NCBI RefSeq assembly: GCF_032164335.1
Contig: NZ_CP134152.1
Span: 2,728,001-2,792,000, forward strand
Source: Winslowiella toletana
GTDB taxonomy: Bacteria > Pseudomonadota > Gammaproteobacteria > Enterobacterales > Enterobacteriaceae
Direction: 5' to 3'
Length of the DNA stretch: 64,000 nucleotides
Program-made: the position numbers and the translations under genes
Notes under the pieces: generated by a model
Told to the model about the DNA's origin: nothing
Database searches by the model: none
What the model saw: the letters and a program-made list of their open reading frames with translations, nothing else
Shown: in pieces, positions 31,583 through 41,825 of the stretch
Layout: each line of letters opens with the position of its first letter
Position numbering within the stretch: position 1 is the first letter of the stretch

Positions 31583-32278
31583 ATGGAAGACATGAAAGCC
31601 ATCTCCCGCACGCGGCGTCTATACGACCAGCAGGAGATGTTGATGAGTGGTCGCCACCTTTTTTCACGTCGCCCCTCACAGTTTATGAAACGCGCTTTCG
31701 ATGTTGTTTTCGCCTCACTCCTGCTGCTGTTTCTTACGCCAGCGCTATTAATACTCTGGTGGATGGCATCGCGCGATGGCGGTAAAGCCATTTATGGCCA
31801 CCAGCGCGTGGGACAGAATGGCAAAACCTTTACCTGCTACAAGTTCCGCACCATGGTGGTCAATGCCGATGAGCGCCTGACCCAATTACTTGCCACCAGT
31901 GAGCAAGCGCAGCTGGACTGGGAAGATGATTTTAAGCTGGAGCAGGATCCACGCGTCACCGCTGACGGCAAGTTCCTGCGCAGCACCAGCCTCGATAAAC
32001 TGCCGCAGCTGTGGAATGTACTGCGCGGTGAGATGAGTCTGGTGGGTCCGCGTCCTCTGATGGCGGTAGAGCTGGAACGCTATAACACCCACGCCGGTTA
32101 TTACCTGGCGGCGAAGCCGGGGATCACCGGATTGTGGCAGGCTGAAGGGCGTCAGGGTAAAGATTACAGCACCCGTGCCTATTACGATGCATTGTACGTC
32201 AACAGCTGGACGTTGTGGTCGGACAGCCGCATCCTGTTCAAAGCCGCGGGGCAGCTATTGAGTGGTAAATCACACTGA
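31583..32278 (+). CDS. Undecaprenyl-phosphate hexose-1-phosphate transferase
   Basis: Membrane-anchored bacterial sugar transferase of 231 residues that starts polysaccharide repeat-unit synthesis by moving hexose 1-phosphate from a UDP-sugar to undecaprenyl phosphate. One membrane segment covers about residues 33-55 after KRAFDVVFAS. The catalytic domain has CYKFRTMVVNADERL, the DKLPQLWNVLRGEMSLVGPRP signature and KPGITGLWQ. It is the short form: the N-terminal multi-membrane region of WbaP, WcaJ or AmsG is absent. No other polysaccharide gene is adjacent. Pantoea stewartii has an isolated stewartan transferase (WceG2) that may be comparable. Internal ATGs at 31592 and 31643 are alternative starts. 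Confidence 0.88.
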   Translation: MEDMKAISRTRRLYDQQEMLMSGRHLFSRRPSQFMKRAFDVVFASLLLLFLTPALLILWWMASRDGGKAIYGHQRVGQNGKTFTCYKFRTMVVNADERLTQLLATSEQAQLDWEDDFKLEQDPRVTADGKFLRSTSLDKLPQLWNVLRGEMSLVGPRPLMAVELERYNTHAGYYLAAKPGITGLWQAEGRQGKDYSTRAYYDALYVNSWTLWSDSRILFKAAGQLLSGKSH

Positions 32279-32293
32279 TCAACCGCTGGCCCG

Positions 32294-32334
32294 GTGATAG
32301 TAATGCGCGTTATTGCAATACGCATTACTATCAC
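32294..32334. repeat. 41-base perfect inverted repeat
   Basis: The arms GTGATAGTAATGCG and CGCATTACTATCAC are perfect 14-base inverted copies around a 13-base centre that itself contains ATTGCAAT. It starts 16 bases after the transferase stop and lies about 100 bases before the MFS gene. It lacks a T tract, so it could be an operator for the exporter or a 3'-end stabilising stem. Confidence 0.85.
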
Positions 32335-32432
32335 TGCTTATTCCCCACCTTTCTGTAATTTTCCCTTTTCTTTTCGCTGCGTTAGCTCTACCCTGTGCGG
32401 CTTGTTTTTTATCGGATTGCGCGCCCTCTTAT

Positions 32433-33623
32433 ATGCAAAAATACACTCTGCTGCTGCTGAGTCTGGTTCTGCTGGCTCCTCTTGGCATCGATCTTTATCT
32501 GCCAACTCTGCCACAAATTGCCGAAGGTTTAGACACCCCGGTCAGTAATATTCAGACCACCATTCCACTGTTTTTGCTGGTGATGGGGCTGGGTCAGATT
32601 GTTGCCGGTCCCCTGGTTGATAACTTCGGGCGTAAGCCGATCGCGATTATTGGCCTGCTGCTGTATATCGCTGGCAGTATCCTCGGTGCAATGGCAATCA
32701 ACTGGCCAATGTTCCTTAGCGCTCGTCTGATTCAGGGTATCGCGGTCTGCTGTACCGCAGTGGTAGCATTCAGCGGCGTGCGTGACCGTCTGGACGGCGA
32801 AGAGGCGGCGCGGGCTTATGGTTTTCTTAACGGCGCGCTGAATATTGTTCCGGCTCTGGCACCCATGCTCGGTGGCTTTCTGGCCGATGCCTTTGGCTGG
32901 CGTGCGCCCTTCTGGTTCCTTACCAGCTATGCGCTGTTTATTGGTGTGATTGTGGTGTTCTTCCTGCCAGAAACCCGCCCTGCTGATACCCAGCCGGTAA
33001 AAGGCCTGCCGCTGCGTCAATACTGGCAAATTCTGAAACAACCGCGTTTTTTGGCGTTTGCCTTCGCTAACGCTGGTGCACTGGGCATGGTACTGACCTA
33101 TGTTTCACTGGCACCGCAGGTGCTGATGACCGAAGGTCATCTCAGCGCGCTGCAATTCTCCATCGCCTTTGGAACTAATGGCTTCTGGATTATGCTGGTC
33201 AGCGTTGTGGTGAATAAAATGATCCGTAAGGTTGGCCGTCCGGTATGTCTGGCGATCGGTAGCCTGGCAATGCTGCTCGGTGCGCTGATGATGTACGGCG
33301 GTGTGGTGTTATTACCCGACGCCTGGCAGACCAACTGGGCGATGTATATGCTACCGGTTGCGGTATCTGTCGCGGGCCTTGCCTTTACCGTTGGCCCGGC
33401 GACCAGCTATGCACTGGAACCCTATCAGCAACAGGCGGGGGTCGCTTCAGCACTGGCTGGCTTTATTCAGATGGCCGGCGGCTCATCAGCCGGCTTACTG
33501 ATGATGTCGATACCACTGGGTGAGAAAAGCGCGCTGGCGCTGATGATGCTGACAGGTGCGATATTAAGTTTCATTGCATGGCGTTGCAGTAAAACAGTGC
33601 GCGGCCGAATCACCGCGCTCTGA
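32433..33623 (+). CDS. MFS drug/metabolite exporter, Bcr/CflA type
   Basis: Inner-membrane transporter of 396 residues with about 12 hydrophobic helices. It has the family motif A GPLVDNFGRKP between helices 2 and 3 and the early helix motif GIDLYLPTLPQIA, both typical of Bcr/CflA multidrug effluxers. The ATG at 32433 gives MQKYTLLLLSLVLLAP, a natural first helix; an upstream ATG at 32313 would add 40 residues. No strong ribosome site precedes 32433, so the start is not certain. A perfect inverted repeat lies upstream. Substrate is unknown. It converges on dadX. Confidence 0.88.
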   Translation: MQKYTLLLLSLVLLAPLGIDLYLPTLPQIAEGLDTPVSNIQTTIPLFLLVMGLGQIVAGPLVDNFGRKPIAIIGLLLYIAGSILGAMAINWPMFLSARLIQGIAVCCTAVVAFSGVRDRLDGEEAARAYGFLNGALNIVPALAPMLGGFLADAFGWRAPFWFLTSYALFIGVIVVFFLPETRPADTQPVKGLPLRQYWQILKQPRFLAFAFANAGALGMVLTYVSLAPQVLMTEGHLSALQFSIAFGTNGFWIMLVSVVVNKMIRKVGRPVCLAIGSLAMLLGALMMYGGVVLLPDAWQTNWAMYMLPVAVSVAGLAFTVGPATSYALEPYQQQAGVASALAGFIQMAGGSSAGLLMMSIPLGEKSALALMMLTGAILSFIAWRCSKTVRGRITAL

Positions 33624-33626
33624 TCA

Positions 33627-34697
33627 TTATCCCATCACTACCGGTACCCGTGGGGCGAGCGCGCACATCAGCTCATAGCCCACGGTGCCGGCAGCACTGG
33701 CGACCTCATCGATTTTCACCGCGTTGCCCCACAGTTCCACCTTGCTGCCAATTCCGGCCTGTTGACATGGCGTCAGATCGACCATAATCATATCCATCGA
33801 CACTGCGCCCAGCGTCTGCGTCCGCACACCATCCACCACCACCGGTGTGCCGGTCGGAGCATGACGCGGATAGCCATCGGCATAACCGCAGGCAACCACC
33901 CCAATACGCTGCACATCGGATGCCCGATAGCGGCTGCCGTAACCGACGCCATCACCCGCCTGCAAATTCTGAATGCCGATAATTTCGCTGCTGAGGCTCA
34001 TTGCCGGTTGCAAACCGCTGCCGGCAATATCCTGCCACTGGCCGCTCGGCGATGCGCCATACAGAATAATACCGGGGCGCACCCAGTCAAAATGACTTTC
34101 AGGATGCCACATCGTCGCCGCCGAGTTGGCCAGCGAGCGTCGGCAGTTCAGCCCTTCAGCCGCCCGCTCAACGCGCTGCATCGGCGCAATAATGCCGTCC
34201 GGCTTCTCTGCCTCAGCAAAATGCGCCATTAAGGTCATCTCCGCGACGTTGTCCAACGCGCGCAGCTTTTGCCAGACGTTATGCACCACTTCGGGCTGAA
34301 AGCCTAACCGGTTCATGCCACTGTTGATTTTGACATAAATATCCAGTGGCGCTGACAGCTGCGCTTCAGCAATGGCCTTAATCTGCCAGTTACTGTGGAC
34401 ACTGGTCGTCAGCCGGTAGCGATCGATAAGTTCCAGCTCATCGCGATGGAAAAATCCTTCCAGCAGCAGAATCGGTTTCTTCCAGCCGCGCTCACGCAGC
34501 AGGATCGCCTCTTCCAGATTAAGCAGCGCGAAACCATCAGTATCTGACAAACTTTGCCAGACGCGATCGATACCATGACCATAGGCATTGGCTTTAACCA
34601 CTGACCACACGCGCGAGCCAGCTGCAGCCTGGCGAGCGATAGCCAGATTTTGTCGCAACGCGGCAGTATGAATGGTTGCGACAATCGGACGTGACAT
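33627..34697 (-). CDS. dadX: Alanine racemase, catabolic
   Basis: PLP enzyme that interconverts L- and D-alanine, providing D-alanine for oxidation by DadA. The 356-residue protein has the PLP lysine Lys35 in WSVVKANAYGHG and the second catalytic tyrosine in GYGSRYRASD. The C-terminal VDMIMVDLTPC region resembles E. coli DadX. It follows dadA by 18 bases on the minus strand as in the E. coli dadAX operon, which favours DadX over the biosynthetic Alr. Its stop lies three bases from the MFS stop. Confidence 0.95.
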   Translation of the reverse strand: MSRPIVATIHTAALRQNLAIARQAAAGSRVWSVVKANAYGHGIDRVWQSLSDTDGFALLNLEEAILLRERGWKKPILLLEGFFHRDELELIDRYRLTTSVHSNWQIKAIAEAQLSAPLDIYVKINSGMNRLGFQPEVVHNVWQKLRALDNVAEMTLMAHFAEAEKPDGIIAPMQRVERAAEGLNCRRSLANSAATMWHPESHFDWVRPGIILYGASPSGQWQDIAGSGLQPAMSLSSEIIGIQNLQAGDGVGYGSRYRASDVQRIGVVACGYADGYPRHAPTGTPVVVDGVRTQTLGAVSMDMIMVDLTPCQQAGIGSKVELWGNAVKIDEVASAAGTVGYELMCALAPRVPVVMG

Positions 34698-34715
34698 AAC
34701 CTCTCCTTGTAACCC

Positions 34716-36020
34716 TTAACGCGAAACGTTAGCGCTTTGTAATGGTGTGCTGGCTGATGGGGTAAATCCCGGCAGATAGCGCATTACTGACAAATCGTCG
34801 GCAGCGATATCCGGGGTGTTACCGGAAATGATATCAGAAAGCAGCTGACCGGATCCGCACGCCATGGTCCATCCGAGCGTTCCGTGACCGGTATTCAGGA
34901 AAAGATTTTTTAGCGGCGTCCGCCCGACGATTGGCGTTCCGTCTGGGGTCATCGGGCGCAGCCCGCTCCAGAAGGTGGCCTGTTCAATATGGCCGCCCTG
35001 CGGATAAAGATCGCGGACGACCATTTCCAGCGTCTCACGGCGAGCCGGCAGCAACTGATTGTTGTAGCCGACAATTTCTGCCATGCCACCGACGCGTATC
35101 CGCTGATCAAAACGGGTGATTGCCACTTTGTAGCTCTCGTCCAGCACGGTTGAAACCGGTGCGCACGCTTCATCTTTGACGGGAATGGTCAGCGAATAGC
35201 CTTTTAACGGATACACCGGAATATCGAGAATATTATGCAGCAGCGCGGTGGAATAGGAGCCGAATGCCACCACATAAGCATCGGCCTTGATCACTTCATC
35301 ACCGCATTTAACGCCATAAATTGCATGGCCATCACGCAGCAGGTGATCAACCGGCGTATCAAAACGGAAAGTGACGCCTGCGGCGGCAGCCATTTCTGCC
35401 AGCCGCCGGGTAAAGAGCTGGCAGTCGCCGGTTTCATCATTTGGCAAACGTAAACCACCGGTCAGTTTATGACTGGTCGCCGCCAGTGCCGGTTCTACCG
35501 TTGCCAGCTGGCTGGCTTCCAGCAGTTGATAAGGCACGCCAGCCTGCTGCAATACGGCAATATCTTTCTCTGCGCTCTGGTATTGCTGCTCGGTACGGAA
35601 CAGCTGTAGCGTACCGCCCTGACGCCCTTCATAGGCGATTCCGGTCTGCTCGCGCAGCAGCTTCAGGCAGTCACGGCTGTACTCCGCAATCCGCACCATG
35701 CGGCTTTTGTTCTGCTGATAGTGACGCATATCGCAGTTACGCAACATTTGCCACATCCACTGCAGCTGGAAGCTGCTGCCGTCAAGACGGATTGCCAGCG
35801 GCGCATGGCGCTGAAACATCCACTTCACCGCTTTTAGCGGCACGCCCGGCGCTGCCCAGGGGGCAGCATAACCCGGAGAAATCTGGCCGGCGTTAGCGGC
35901 GCTGGTTTCCAGTGCCGGTCCGGGCTGGCGATCGATAACCGTCACCTGATGGCCCGCCTGCGCCAGATACCAGGCACTGGCTACTCCAACCACCCCACTT
36001 CCAAGAATGACAACTCGCAT
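34716..36020 (-). CDS. dadA: D-amino acid dehydrogenase small subunit
   Basis: Membrane-associated FAD enzyme that oxidises D-alanine and other D-amino acids to keto acids, passing electrons to the respiratory chain. The 434-residue protein starts with the dinucleotide motif [16 protein letters not shown] (glycines at residues 7, 9 and 12) and ends with the FAD-associated [14 protein letters not shown] region. The ATG at 36018-36020 is preferred because it matches the E. coli N-terminus MRVVILGSG; two extra residues are possible. It is the promoter-proximal gene of dadAX, and a CRP-like site lies about 95 bases upstream. Confidence 0.95.
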   Translation of the reverse strand: MRVVILGSGVVGVASAWYLAQAGHQVTVIDRQPGPALETSAANAGQISPGYAAPWAAPGVPLKAVKWMFQRHAPLAIRLDGSSFQLQWMWQMLRNCDMRHYQQNKSRMVRIAEYSRDCLKLLREQTGIAYEGRQGGTLQLFRTEQQYQSAEKDIAVLQQAGVPYQLLEASQLATVEPALAATSHKLTGGLRLPNDETGDCQLFTRRLAEMAAAAGVTFRFDTPVDHLLRDGHAIYGVKCGDEVIKADAYVVAFGSYSTALLHNILDIPVYPLKGYSLTIPVKDEACAPVSTVLDESYKVAITRFDQRIRVGGMAEIVGYNNQLLPARRETLEMVVRDLYPQGGHIEQATFWSGLRPMTPDGTPIVGRTPLKNLFLNTGHGTLGWTMACGSGQLLSDIISGNTPDIAADDLSVMRYLPGFTPSASTPLQSANVSR

Positions 36021-36552
36021 AACCACTCCACGGCAGTTAGTAAAAGAATAATATACTGTTTATACAGCCTGGCTTCAGATGATGATACTAACGAAAATCA
36101 GCAGCCAACGCGGTGAACTATTTCACATCTTTTTTACCTGAGTGGTAAGCAAAAAACACTAACGCAGCAAAATTCGGAATAAAATCTCAGTTTCTGCCCC
36201 TTTGCAGTAGCAAGTTATGCTGATATTGAGTTTTTCGACATCTGTCAGCAGAAAAAAAATCGATGATACAAAAATCTTATAAACAGAATATTATTCTAAA
36301 AATATTAACCATATTCGCATCTTTCAATATTTGAATGTTCTTTTCACTGACCGACTCTATTTTCTGCCAAATATTTCATTTGTTTTCCTGTTTCGGATGG
36401 GAGACAGTGAACTATCATTGAAGTATTCGCTCAGATTTTCGGGGTTTCTTTGTCGGAAGAAAAACAGAGAAAACTCAGGTCACTATGAATGGTTATTTTA
36501 GCCTCAGCAGCAGGTTGAGACTGGAAGCCAATTCTCATAAGAGGGGTGCGCT
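36021..36552. other. dadA-ycgB divergent control region
   Basis: This 532-base AT-rich region contains the divergent promoters of dadAX and ycgB. The GGTGA-ACTATT-TCACA site (36112-36127) matches nine of ten conserved CRP bases and lies 92 bases before the dadA ATG; E. coli dadAX is controlled by Lrp and CRP. A further inverted repeat TGCTGA/TCAGCA near 36218-36250 has no assigned role. I could not assign a sigma-S or sigma-54 promoter for ycgB. Confidence 0.55.
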
Positions 36553-38088
36553 ATGACGACTATTTTTGACGATGCTATCAGGCACAACAAAAGAATCAGT
36601 GACGGACCCGACTGGACCTTTGAACTGCTTGATGTCTACCTGGCAGAGATCGATCGGGTAGCAAAACTCTACCGGCTGGACACCTATCCGCACCAGATTG
36701 AAGTTATCACGTCCGAACAGATGATGGACGCTTACTCCAGTGTTGGCATGCCGATTAACTATGCACACTGGTCGTTCGGTAAAAAGTTTATTGAAACCGA
36801 GCAGCGCTACAAACATGGTCAGCAGGGTCTGGCGTATGAAATTGTGATCAACTCCAACCCCTGTATCGCCTATCTGATGGAAGAGAACACCATTACCATG
36901 CAGGCGCTGGTGATGGCGCATGCCTGTTATGGTCATAACTCTTTTTTCAAGAATAACTATCTGTTTCGCAGCTGGACCGATGCCAGCTCGATTGTCGATT
37001 ATCTGCTGTTTGCCCGTACCTATATTGCCAAATGTGAAGAACGCTACGGCGTTGAAGAGGTCGAGCGGCTGCTCGACTCCTGTCACGCACTGATGAATTA
37101 CGGTGTGGATCGCTATAAACGCCCACAAAAAATTTCGCTACAGGAAGAGAAAGCGCGTCAGAAAAGTCGTGAAGAGTATCTGCAGAGTCAGGTGAATACG
37201 CTGTGGCGTACGCTGCCGCGTCGTGAGAAAGAGGAAGTCCATACCGAGGCCGCGCGCTACCCTTCTGAGCCGCAGGAAAACCTGCTGTACTTTATGGAAA
37301 AGAATGCGCCCTTGCTGGAGTCATGGCAGCGTGAAGTGCTGCGTATCGTGCGCAAGGTCAGCCAGTACTTTTATCCGCAGAAGCAGACCCAGGTGATGAA
37401 CGAGGGATGGGCCACGTTCTGGCACTACACCATACTGAATCATCTGTACGACGAAGGTAAAGTTTCCGAACGCTTTATGCTGGAATTTCTGCACAGCCAT
37501 ACTAACGTGGTTTATCAGCCGCCGTATAACAGCCAGTGGTACAGCGGAATCAATCCGTATGCGCTCGGCTTTGCTATGTTCCAGGATATTAAACGTATCT
37601 GTCAGTCACCCACGGAAGAAGATCGCTACTGGTTCCCGGATATCGCCGGAAAAGACTGGCTGGAAACGTTGCATTTTGCCATGCGTGAATTTAAGGACGA
37701 GAGCTTTATCAGCCAGTTTCTTTCACCGAAGGTGATGCGCGATTTTCGGCTGTTTACGGTGCTGGATGACGATCGCAATAACTATCTGGAGATTGCGGCA
37801 ATTCATGACGAAGCCGGTTATCGCGCCATTCGCCAGCAGCTTTCCGCTCAATATAATCTGAGCAATCTGGAACCCAATATTCAGGTCTATAATGTCGACC
37901 TGCGCGGTGACCGCTCATTGACGTTACGCTATGTGCCGCAGGATCGCGCGCCGCTGGATAAAAGCCGCCGCGATGTGCTGAAGCATGTGCACCGGCTGTG
38001 GGGCTTCGACGTGCATCTTGAACAGCAGAATGAGGATGGCAGCACCGAGATCCTCGACCGCTGCCCGCCGCGACCTTCGTCGTTATAA
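36553..38088 (+). CDS. ycgB: SpoVR family protein YcgB
   Basis: The 511-residue soluble protein of the SpoVR family is named after a Bacillus spore-cortex protein but is widespread in bacteria that do not sporulate. Conserved blocks include PNCMAH-like HACYGHNSFFKNNYLF near residue 120-140, a stretch around MNEGWATFWHYTILNHL near residue 285 and the YNVDLRGDRSLTLRY segment near the C-terminus. Its biochemical function is unknown. By family it works with YeaG (PrkA) and YeaH in stress survival, and all three genes occur within this window. It is divergent from dadAX and convergent with fadR, as in E. coli. Confidence 0.93.
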   Translation: MTTIFDDAIRHNKRISDGPDWTFELLDVYLAEIDRVAKLYRLDTYPHQIEVITSEQMMDAYSSVGMPINYAHWSFGKKFIETEQRYKHGQQGLAYEIVINSNPCIAYLMEENTITMQALVMAHACYGHNSFFKNNYLFRSWTDASSIVDYLLFARTYIAKCEERYGVEEVERLLDSCHALMNYGVDRYKRPQKISLQEEKARQKSREEYLQSQVNTLWRTLPRREKEEVHTEAARYPSEPQENLLYFMEKNAPLLESWQREVLRIVRKVSQYFYPQKQTQVMNEGWATFWHYTILNHLYDEGKVSERFMLEFLHSHTNVVYQPPYNSQWYSGINPYALGFAMFQDIKRICQSPTEEDRYWFPDIAGKDWLETLHFAMREFKDESFISQFLSPKVMRDFRLFTVLDDDRNNYLEIAAIHDEAGYRAIRQQLSAQYNLSNLEPNIQVYNVDLRGDRSLTLRYVPQDRAPLDKSRRDVLKHVHRLWGFDVHLEQQNEDGSTEILDRCPPRPSSL

Positions 38089-38096
38089 AGGGTCGT

Positions 38097-38128
38097 TAAT
38101 ACCGGCTGCGACAACGCCGCCGGTATTA
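38097..38128. terminator. Hairpin between convergent ycgB and fadR
   Basis: The perfect ten-base arms TAATACCGGC and GCCGGTATTA enclose a 12-base loop, in the 51-base gap between the two stop codons. No T tract is present. It may act as a shared 3'-end structure. Confidence 0.6.
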
Positions 38129-38139
38129 GCGCGGGAATA

Positions 38140-38859
38140 TTATCGACGCTGATGCGCCAGATCGGCAGGCATGGCTTTCTGCATGCTGTGCCAGATATCA
38201 CCACTTTGACGGCCATAGTCACGTACCGCATCAACAATCGCATCAAACTGCTGATTCTGACTAATAGTCATCAGTTGCTGGTAAAAGTTCTGCGCCAGCT
38301 TGCGTGCTTCAGGATTTGAGAAGTAATAACGCCCAACGCGGGTATACAGCCCTTTCAGCCCGTTAAGAATCAGACCATAAATCGGATTGCCGGAAGCGAA
38401 TGCCAGCCCGCGGAATATATTGTAATCCAGCTCGGTATAAGCCTCGGCATGGTCTTCGACGTGATTAGCCGTTTCCAGCACTTCCTGCGCTTTTTCCGCA
38501 TGATGACGAATCGCACGGCGAATAAAGATTGAGGAAATATTGGTGCGCACTGACAGAAGATTATCAATCAGCTGCGGGACGCTATCATGATCGAGACGTG
38601 CCAGCGTTTCGAGGATATTCAGCCCGGATGTTTCCCAGAAATTATTCACCCGCGTCGGTTTACCATGCTGAATGGTTAACCAGCCGTCTCGCGCAAGGCG
38701 CTGCAACACTTCGCGCAACGTGGTGCGAGTGACGCCAATTAATTCAGAAAGCTCGCGTTCTGCGGGTAAAATGGAACCAGGTGGAAAACGGCTATTCCAG
38801 ATGCTCTCAATAATATACTCTTCAGCGAAACCCGCTGGGCTTTGCGCCTTAATGACCAT
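38140..38859 (-). CDS. fadR: Fatty acid metabolism regulator FadR
   Basis: GntR-family repressor of fatty acid degradation (fad) genes and activator of unsaturated fatty acid synthesis; long-chain acyl-CoA releases it from DNA. The 239-residue protein has an N-terminal winged helix (residues 1 to about 72) with the recognition segment [19 protein letters not shown], identical in type to E. coli. A helical acyl-CoA-binding domain follows. The ATG at 38857-38859 gives [15 protein letters not shown] and matches E. coli; an upstream ATG would add 11 residues. It is divergent from nhaB. A FadR-like operator occurs in front of fadD in this window. Confidence 0.96.
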   Translation of the reverse strand: MVIKAQSPAGFAEEYIIESIWNSRFPPGSILPAERELSELIGVTRTTLREVLQRLARDGWLTIQHGKPTRVNNFWETSGLNILETLARLDHDSVPQLIDNLLSVRTNISSIFIRRAIRHHAEKAQEVLETANHVEDHAEAYTELDYNIFRGLAFASGNPIYGLILNGLKGLYTRVGRYYFSNPEARKLAQNFYQQLMTISQNQQFDAIVDAVRDYGRQSGDIWHSMQKAMPADLAHQRR

Positions 38860-39073
38860 AGCGTTTGTTCTCGTGGCTCTCATATACTGCAAAAAATTCA
38901 GCTCATCATACCAGAGCCCCCAGGCATGACATAGCCTGACAAGACGGTAAAAAGCGATCGCGGTGAGAAATTCGGAAAATTATCTGTAGCATAATCATAT
39001 TGCCTGCGTGCAGGATGCGCTTTACCCTTCCTTACATTGCGACTGCATAATAAAAACGAGGATACGGTTAACG

Positions 39074-40624
39074 ATGGATATCTCTGTCACGCGCGCGATG
39101 ACTCGCAACTTTCTTGGGCAATCGCCAGAGTGGTACAAACTGACACTGCTGGCTTTTTTGATTATTAATCCACTGCTGTTCTTTTTTATTAGCCCCTTCC
39201 TGGCAGGCTGGCTGCTGGTGGCAGAGTTTATTTTCACCCTGGCGATGGCGCTTAAATGCTATCCGCTGTTGCCCGGCGGCCTGCTGGCGCTGGAAGCAAT
39301 TGCTATTGGCATGGCCAGCCCCGAACAGGTAAAAGCCGAGCTGGCGGCGAATCTTGAAGTGCTGCTGCTGCTGATCTTTATGGTGGCGGGTATCTGGTTT
39401 ATGAAGCAGCTGCTGCTGACGCTGTTTACCAAAATGTTGCTGAACATCCAGTCGAAAGTGCGCATCGGGCTGGCATTTTGCCTCGCCGCCGCTTTTCTCT
39501 CTGCGTTTCTTGATGCCCTGACGGTAGTGGCGGTGGTTATCAGCGTGGCGATGGGTTTTTACGGCATTTATCATCGTGTAGTGTCGAATGGCAGCGATCA
39601 GCTGAACCATGATGACAGCGATATTGAAGACGCCGATCAACGGCTGATGCTGGAAAAGTTTCGTGCTTTCCTGCGCAGCCTGATGATGCAGACTGGCGTC
39701 GGCACCGCACTGGGTGGAGTAATGACCATGGTCGGCGAGCCGCAAAATCTGATCATAGCCAAAGCTGCCGGCTGGAACTTCAGCGAATTCTTTTTGCGCA
39801 TGGCGCCGGTCACCGTGCCAGTGCTGATATGCGGTATTATCACCAGCGTAGTGGTTGAACGTTTTAAAATCTTTGGCTATGGCGAACCGTTGCCGGGGAA
39901 AGTGCGTGAAATCCTGCAAGATTACGATCGCCAGTCGGCGGCAAAACGCACCCGTCAGGAAAGCGTACGCCTGTGGGTGCAGGCTGCTATTGGTATCTGG
40001 TTAATCATCGCACTGGCTTTCCATCTGGCAGAAGTCGGATTAATTGGCCTGTCGGTGATTATCCTCGCCAGCTCGCTGTGCGGCGTCACGGATGAACACG
40101 TGATTGGTAAAGCCTTTACTGAAGCACTGCCGTTTACCGCGCTGCTGGCGGTATTCTTCGCCATCGTCGCGGTGATTGTTGAACAGCAGCTCTTCAGCCC
40201 TCTCATCCATTTTGTACTGCAAGCTGAACCCGGTTCACAACTGACGTGGTTCTACGTTTTCAACGGCCTGCTCTCTTCCATCTCCGATAACGTCTTTGTT
40301 GGCTCGGTGTATATCAATGAAGCGAAAAATGCCTTAACCAGCGGAGCGATCGGGGTGCAGCAATTCGAGCTGTTAGCCGTCGCCACCAATACCGGTACTA
40401 ACCTGCCGTCGGTCGCCACCCCTAATGGTCAGGCGGCGTTTCTTTTTCTGCTCACCTCAGCGCTGGCGCCTCTGATTCGCTTGTCTTATGGCCGTATGGT
40501 GTGGATGGCACTGCCGTTCACCGTGGTGCTGTCGGTGGTGGGACTGCTGTGTATTGAATTTACCCTGCAACCGATGACCGGCTGGTTATTGCAACACGGC
40601 TGGATCAATTCTGCCGGGTTGTGA
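39074..40624 (+). CDS. nhaB: Na+/H+ antiporter NhaB
   Basis: Inner-membrane sodium/proton antiporter that exports Na+ against the proton gradient and helps with pH and salt tolerance. The 516-residue protein has 12 or more hydrophobic segments, with conserved stretches [20 protein letters not shown] and [14 protein letters not shown]. The ATG at 39074 gives [23 protein letters not shown], matching the E. coli start pattern; an upstream ATG would add 22 residues. Position between fadR and dsbB is the same as E. coli. Confidence 0.95.
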   Translation: MDISVTRAMTRNFLGQSPEWYKLTLLAFLIINPLLFFFISPFLAGWLLVAEFIFTLAMALKCYPLLPGGLLALEAIAIGMASPEQVKAELAANLEVLLLLIFMVAGIWFMKQLLLTLFTKMLLNIQSKVRIGLAFCLAAAFLSAFLDALTVVAVVISVAMGFYGIYHRVVSNGSDQLNHDDSDIEDADQRLMLEKFRAFLRSLMMQTGVGTALGGVMTMVGEPQNLIIAKAAGWNFSEFFLRMAPVTVPVLICGIITSVVVERFKIFGYGEPLPGKVREILQDYDRQSAAKRTRQESVRLWVQAAIGIWLIIALAFHLAEVGLIGLSVIILASSLCGVTDEHVIGKAFTEALPFTALLAVFFAIVAVIVEQQLFSPLIHFVLQAEPGSQLTWFYVFNGLLSSISDNVFVGSVYINEAKNALTSGAIGVQQFELLAVATNTGTNLPSVATPNGQAAFLFLLTSALAPLIRLSYGRMVWMALPFTVVLSVVGLLCIEFTLQPMTGWLLQHGWINSAGL

Positions 40625-40746
40625 AAGCATTAGTTAATAATTGTTTATTTTAAGTCAGTTATCCGATTAATTTTTCGCTGTCGAGGCTGGCAGCGCATCG
40701 CTTTTGGTTTACACTGCGCTATCAAGGTTTATTGCATGGAAAGACT

Positions 40747-41277
40747 ATGTTGCGATTTTTAAATCAATGCTCCAGAGGACGTGGTGCCTGGTTACTATTG
40801 GCTTTTACCGCTTTCGCACTGGAAATGGTAGCGCTCTACTTCCAGTATGGCATGGGGCTGAAACCCTGTGTGATGTGTATTTATCAGCGTTTTGCTTTAT
40901 TAGGGGTGATAGCCGCAGGGATCCTTGGCGCAATTGCCCCCAAGAGCCCGTTGCGCTTTGCCGGGATTGCCCTGTGGATCTACAGCGCATGGGAAGGTGT
41001 ACGCCTCTCTTACGAGCACACTATGATTCAGCTACACCCGAGTCCCTTTGTCACCTGTGACTTTGCTGCACGTTTCCCAACCTGGCTGCCACTGGATAAA
41101 TGGCTGCCCTCGGTGTTTGTTGCCAGCGGCGACTGCATGGAAAAGTCATGGTCTTTTCTGACTTTCAGCATGCCGCAATGGATGTTGGTATTGTTTGCCG
41201 CATATCTGGCGGTTGGCGTTCTGGTGCTGATTGCCCAGCCGTTTAAACCTAAGCGCCGCGACCTGTTCTCACGCTAA
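40747..41277 (+). CDS. dsbB: Disulfide bond formation protein DsbB
   Basis: Inner-membrane oxidoreductase of 176 residues that reoxidises periplasmic DsbA and passes electrons to ubiquinone or menaquinone. Four membrane segments are visible. The two redox pairs are Cys41/Cys44 (KPCVMC) in the first periplasmic loop and Cys104/Cys130 (FVTCDF and SGDCMEK) in the second, the same positions as in E. coli. The start at 40747 ([15 protein letters not shown]) is exact to E. coli; an in-frame ATG five codons upstream is less likely. It follows nhaB and is convergent with ycgN. Confidence 0.96.
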   Translation: MLRFLNQCSRGRGAWLLLAFTAFALEMVALYFQYGMGLKPCVMCIYQRFALLGVIAAGILGAIAPKSPLRFAGIALWIYSAWEGVRLSYEHTMIQLHPSPFVTCDFAARFPTWLPLDKWLPSVFVASGDCMEKSWSFLTFSMPQWMLVLFAAYLAVGVLVLIAQPFKPKRRDLFSR

Positions 41278-41288
41278 ACAGACAGCAA

Positions 41289-41308
41289 AACGGGCCTGAC
41301 GGCCCGTT
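41289..41308 (-). terminator. Terminator between dsbB and ycgN
   Basis: AACGGGCC/GGCCCGTT is a perfect eight-base stem with a TGAC loop in the 33-base gap of the convergent genes. Read on the minus strand it is followed by TTTTGC, which favours ycgN termination. Confidence 0.7.
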
Positions 41309-41310
41309 AA

Positions 41311-41763
41311 CTATTTTGCCCAGCTCGGGCGATTCATGATGTGATCTTCCCAGTCCACCACTTCACTTTCGCGCACCGCAATATGCCGCACTGAAATACG
41401 TTCAGCATGCATTGCCGCTTTAGATCCGCTGCGCAGTGGATGCCACACGGGTAATCCCTTTCCCTCGGCCAGCAAACGGTAAGCACAGCTTGGCGGTAAC
41501 CAGGAGAAGGTCGGCAGATTGTCACGGGTCAGCTTGATGCAGTCCTCTTCAAATTCGAAGCGGCGCTCATAATTGCGACAGCGGCAGGTCTTAATATTGA
41601 GTTGATCGCAGGCGACATTGGTGAAATAAATTTCATCGGTATCTTCATCCTGCAACTTATTCAGACAACACTGGCCACAACCATCACATAAGGATTCCCA
41701 TTCCTCATCGGTCATTTGCTCCAGCGACTTCTGTTGCCAGAAAGGGATTTGAGTCTCTGTCAT
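41311..41763 (-). CDS. ycgN: UPF0260 / YcgN family cysteine-rich protein
   Basis: The 150-residue soluble protein is rich in cysteines. [12 protein letters not shown] and [17 protein letters not shown] are likely Fe-S or zinc ligands of the YkgJ/FliB-like cluster family. The function is unknown. The ATG at 41761-41763 gives [22 protein letters not shown] and is preferred; an upstream ATG would add 10 residues. In E. coli ycgN, ycgM and ycgL are a cluster; here it is followed upstream by ycgM and a lytic transglycosylase gene. Confidence 0.91.
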   Translation of the reverse strand: MTETQIPFWQQKSLEQMTDEEWESLCDGCGQCCLNKLQDEDTDEIYFTNVACDQLNIKTCRCRNYERRFEFEEDCIKLTRDNLPTFSWLPPSCAYRLLAEGKGLPVWHPLRSGSKAAMHAERISVRHIAVRESEVVDWEDHIMNRPSWAK

Positions 41764-41825
41764 CGTTGTGTCCTGATTAGTGAAAACCCGCACCTTATAA
41801 AGGGTTCAGGCGGCAGATGCAACTG

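Noticed and set aside
39068-39919. Minus-strand open frame of 283 codons rich in Gln and His.
   Set aside because: It is antisense to nhaB; the Gln/His-rich composition is the typical shadow of a membrane-protein gene.
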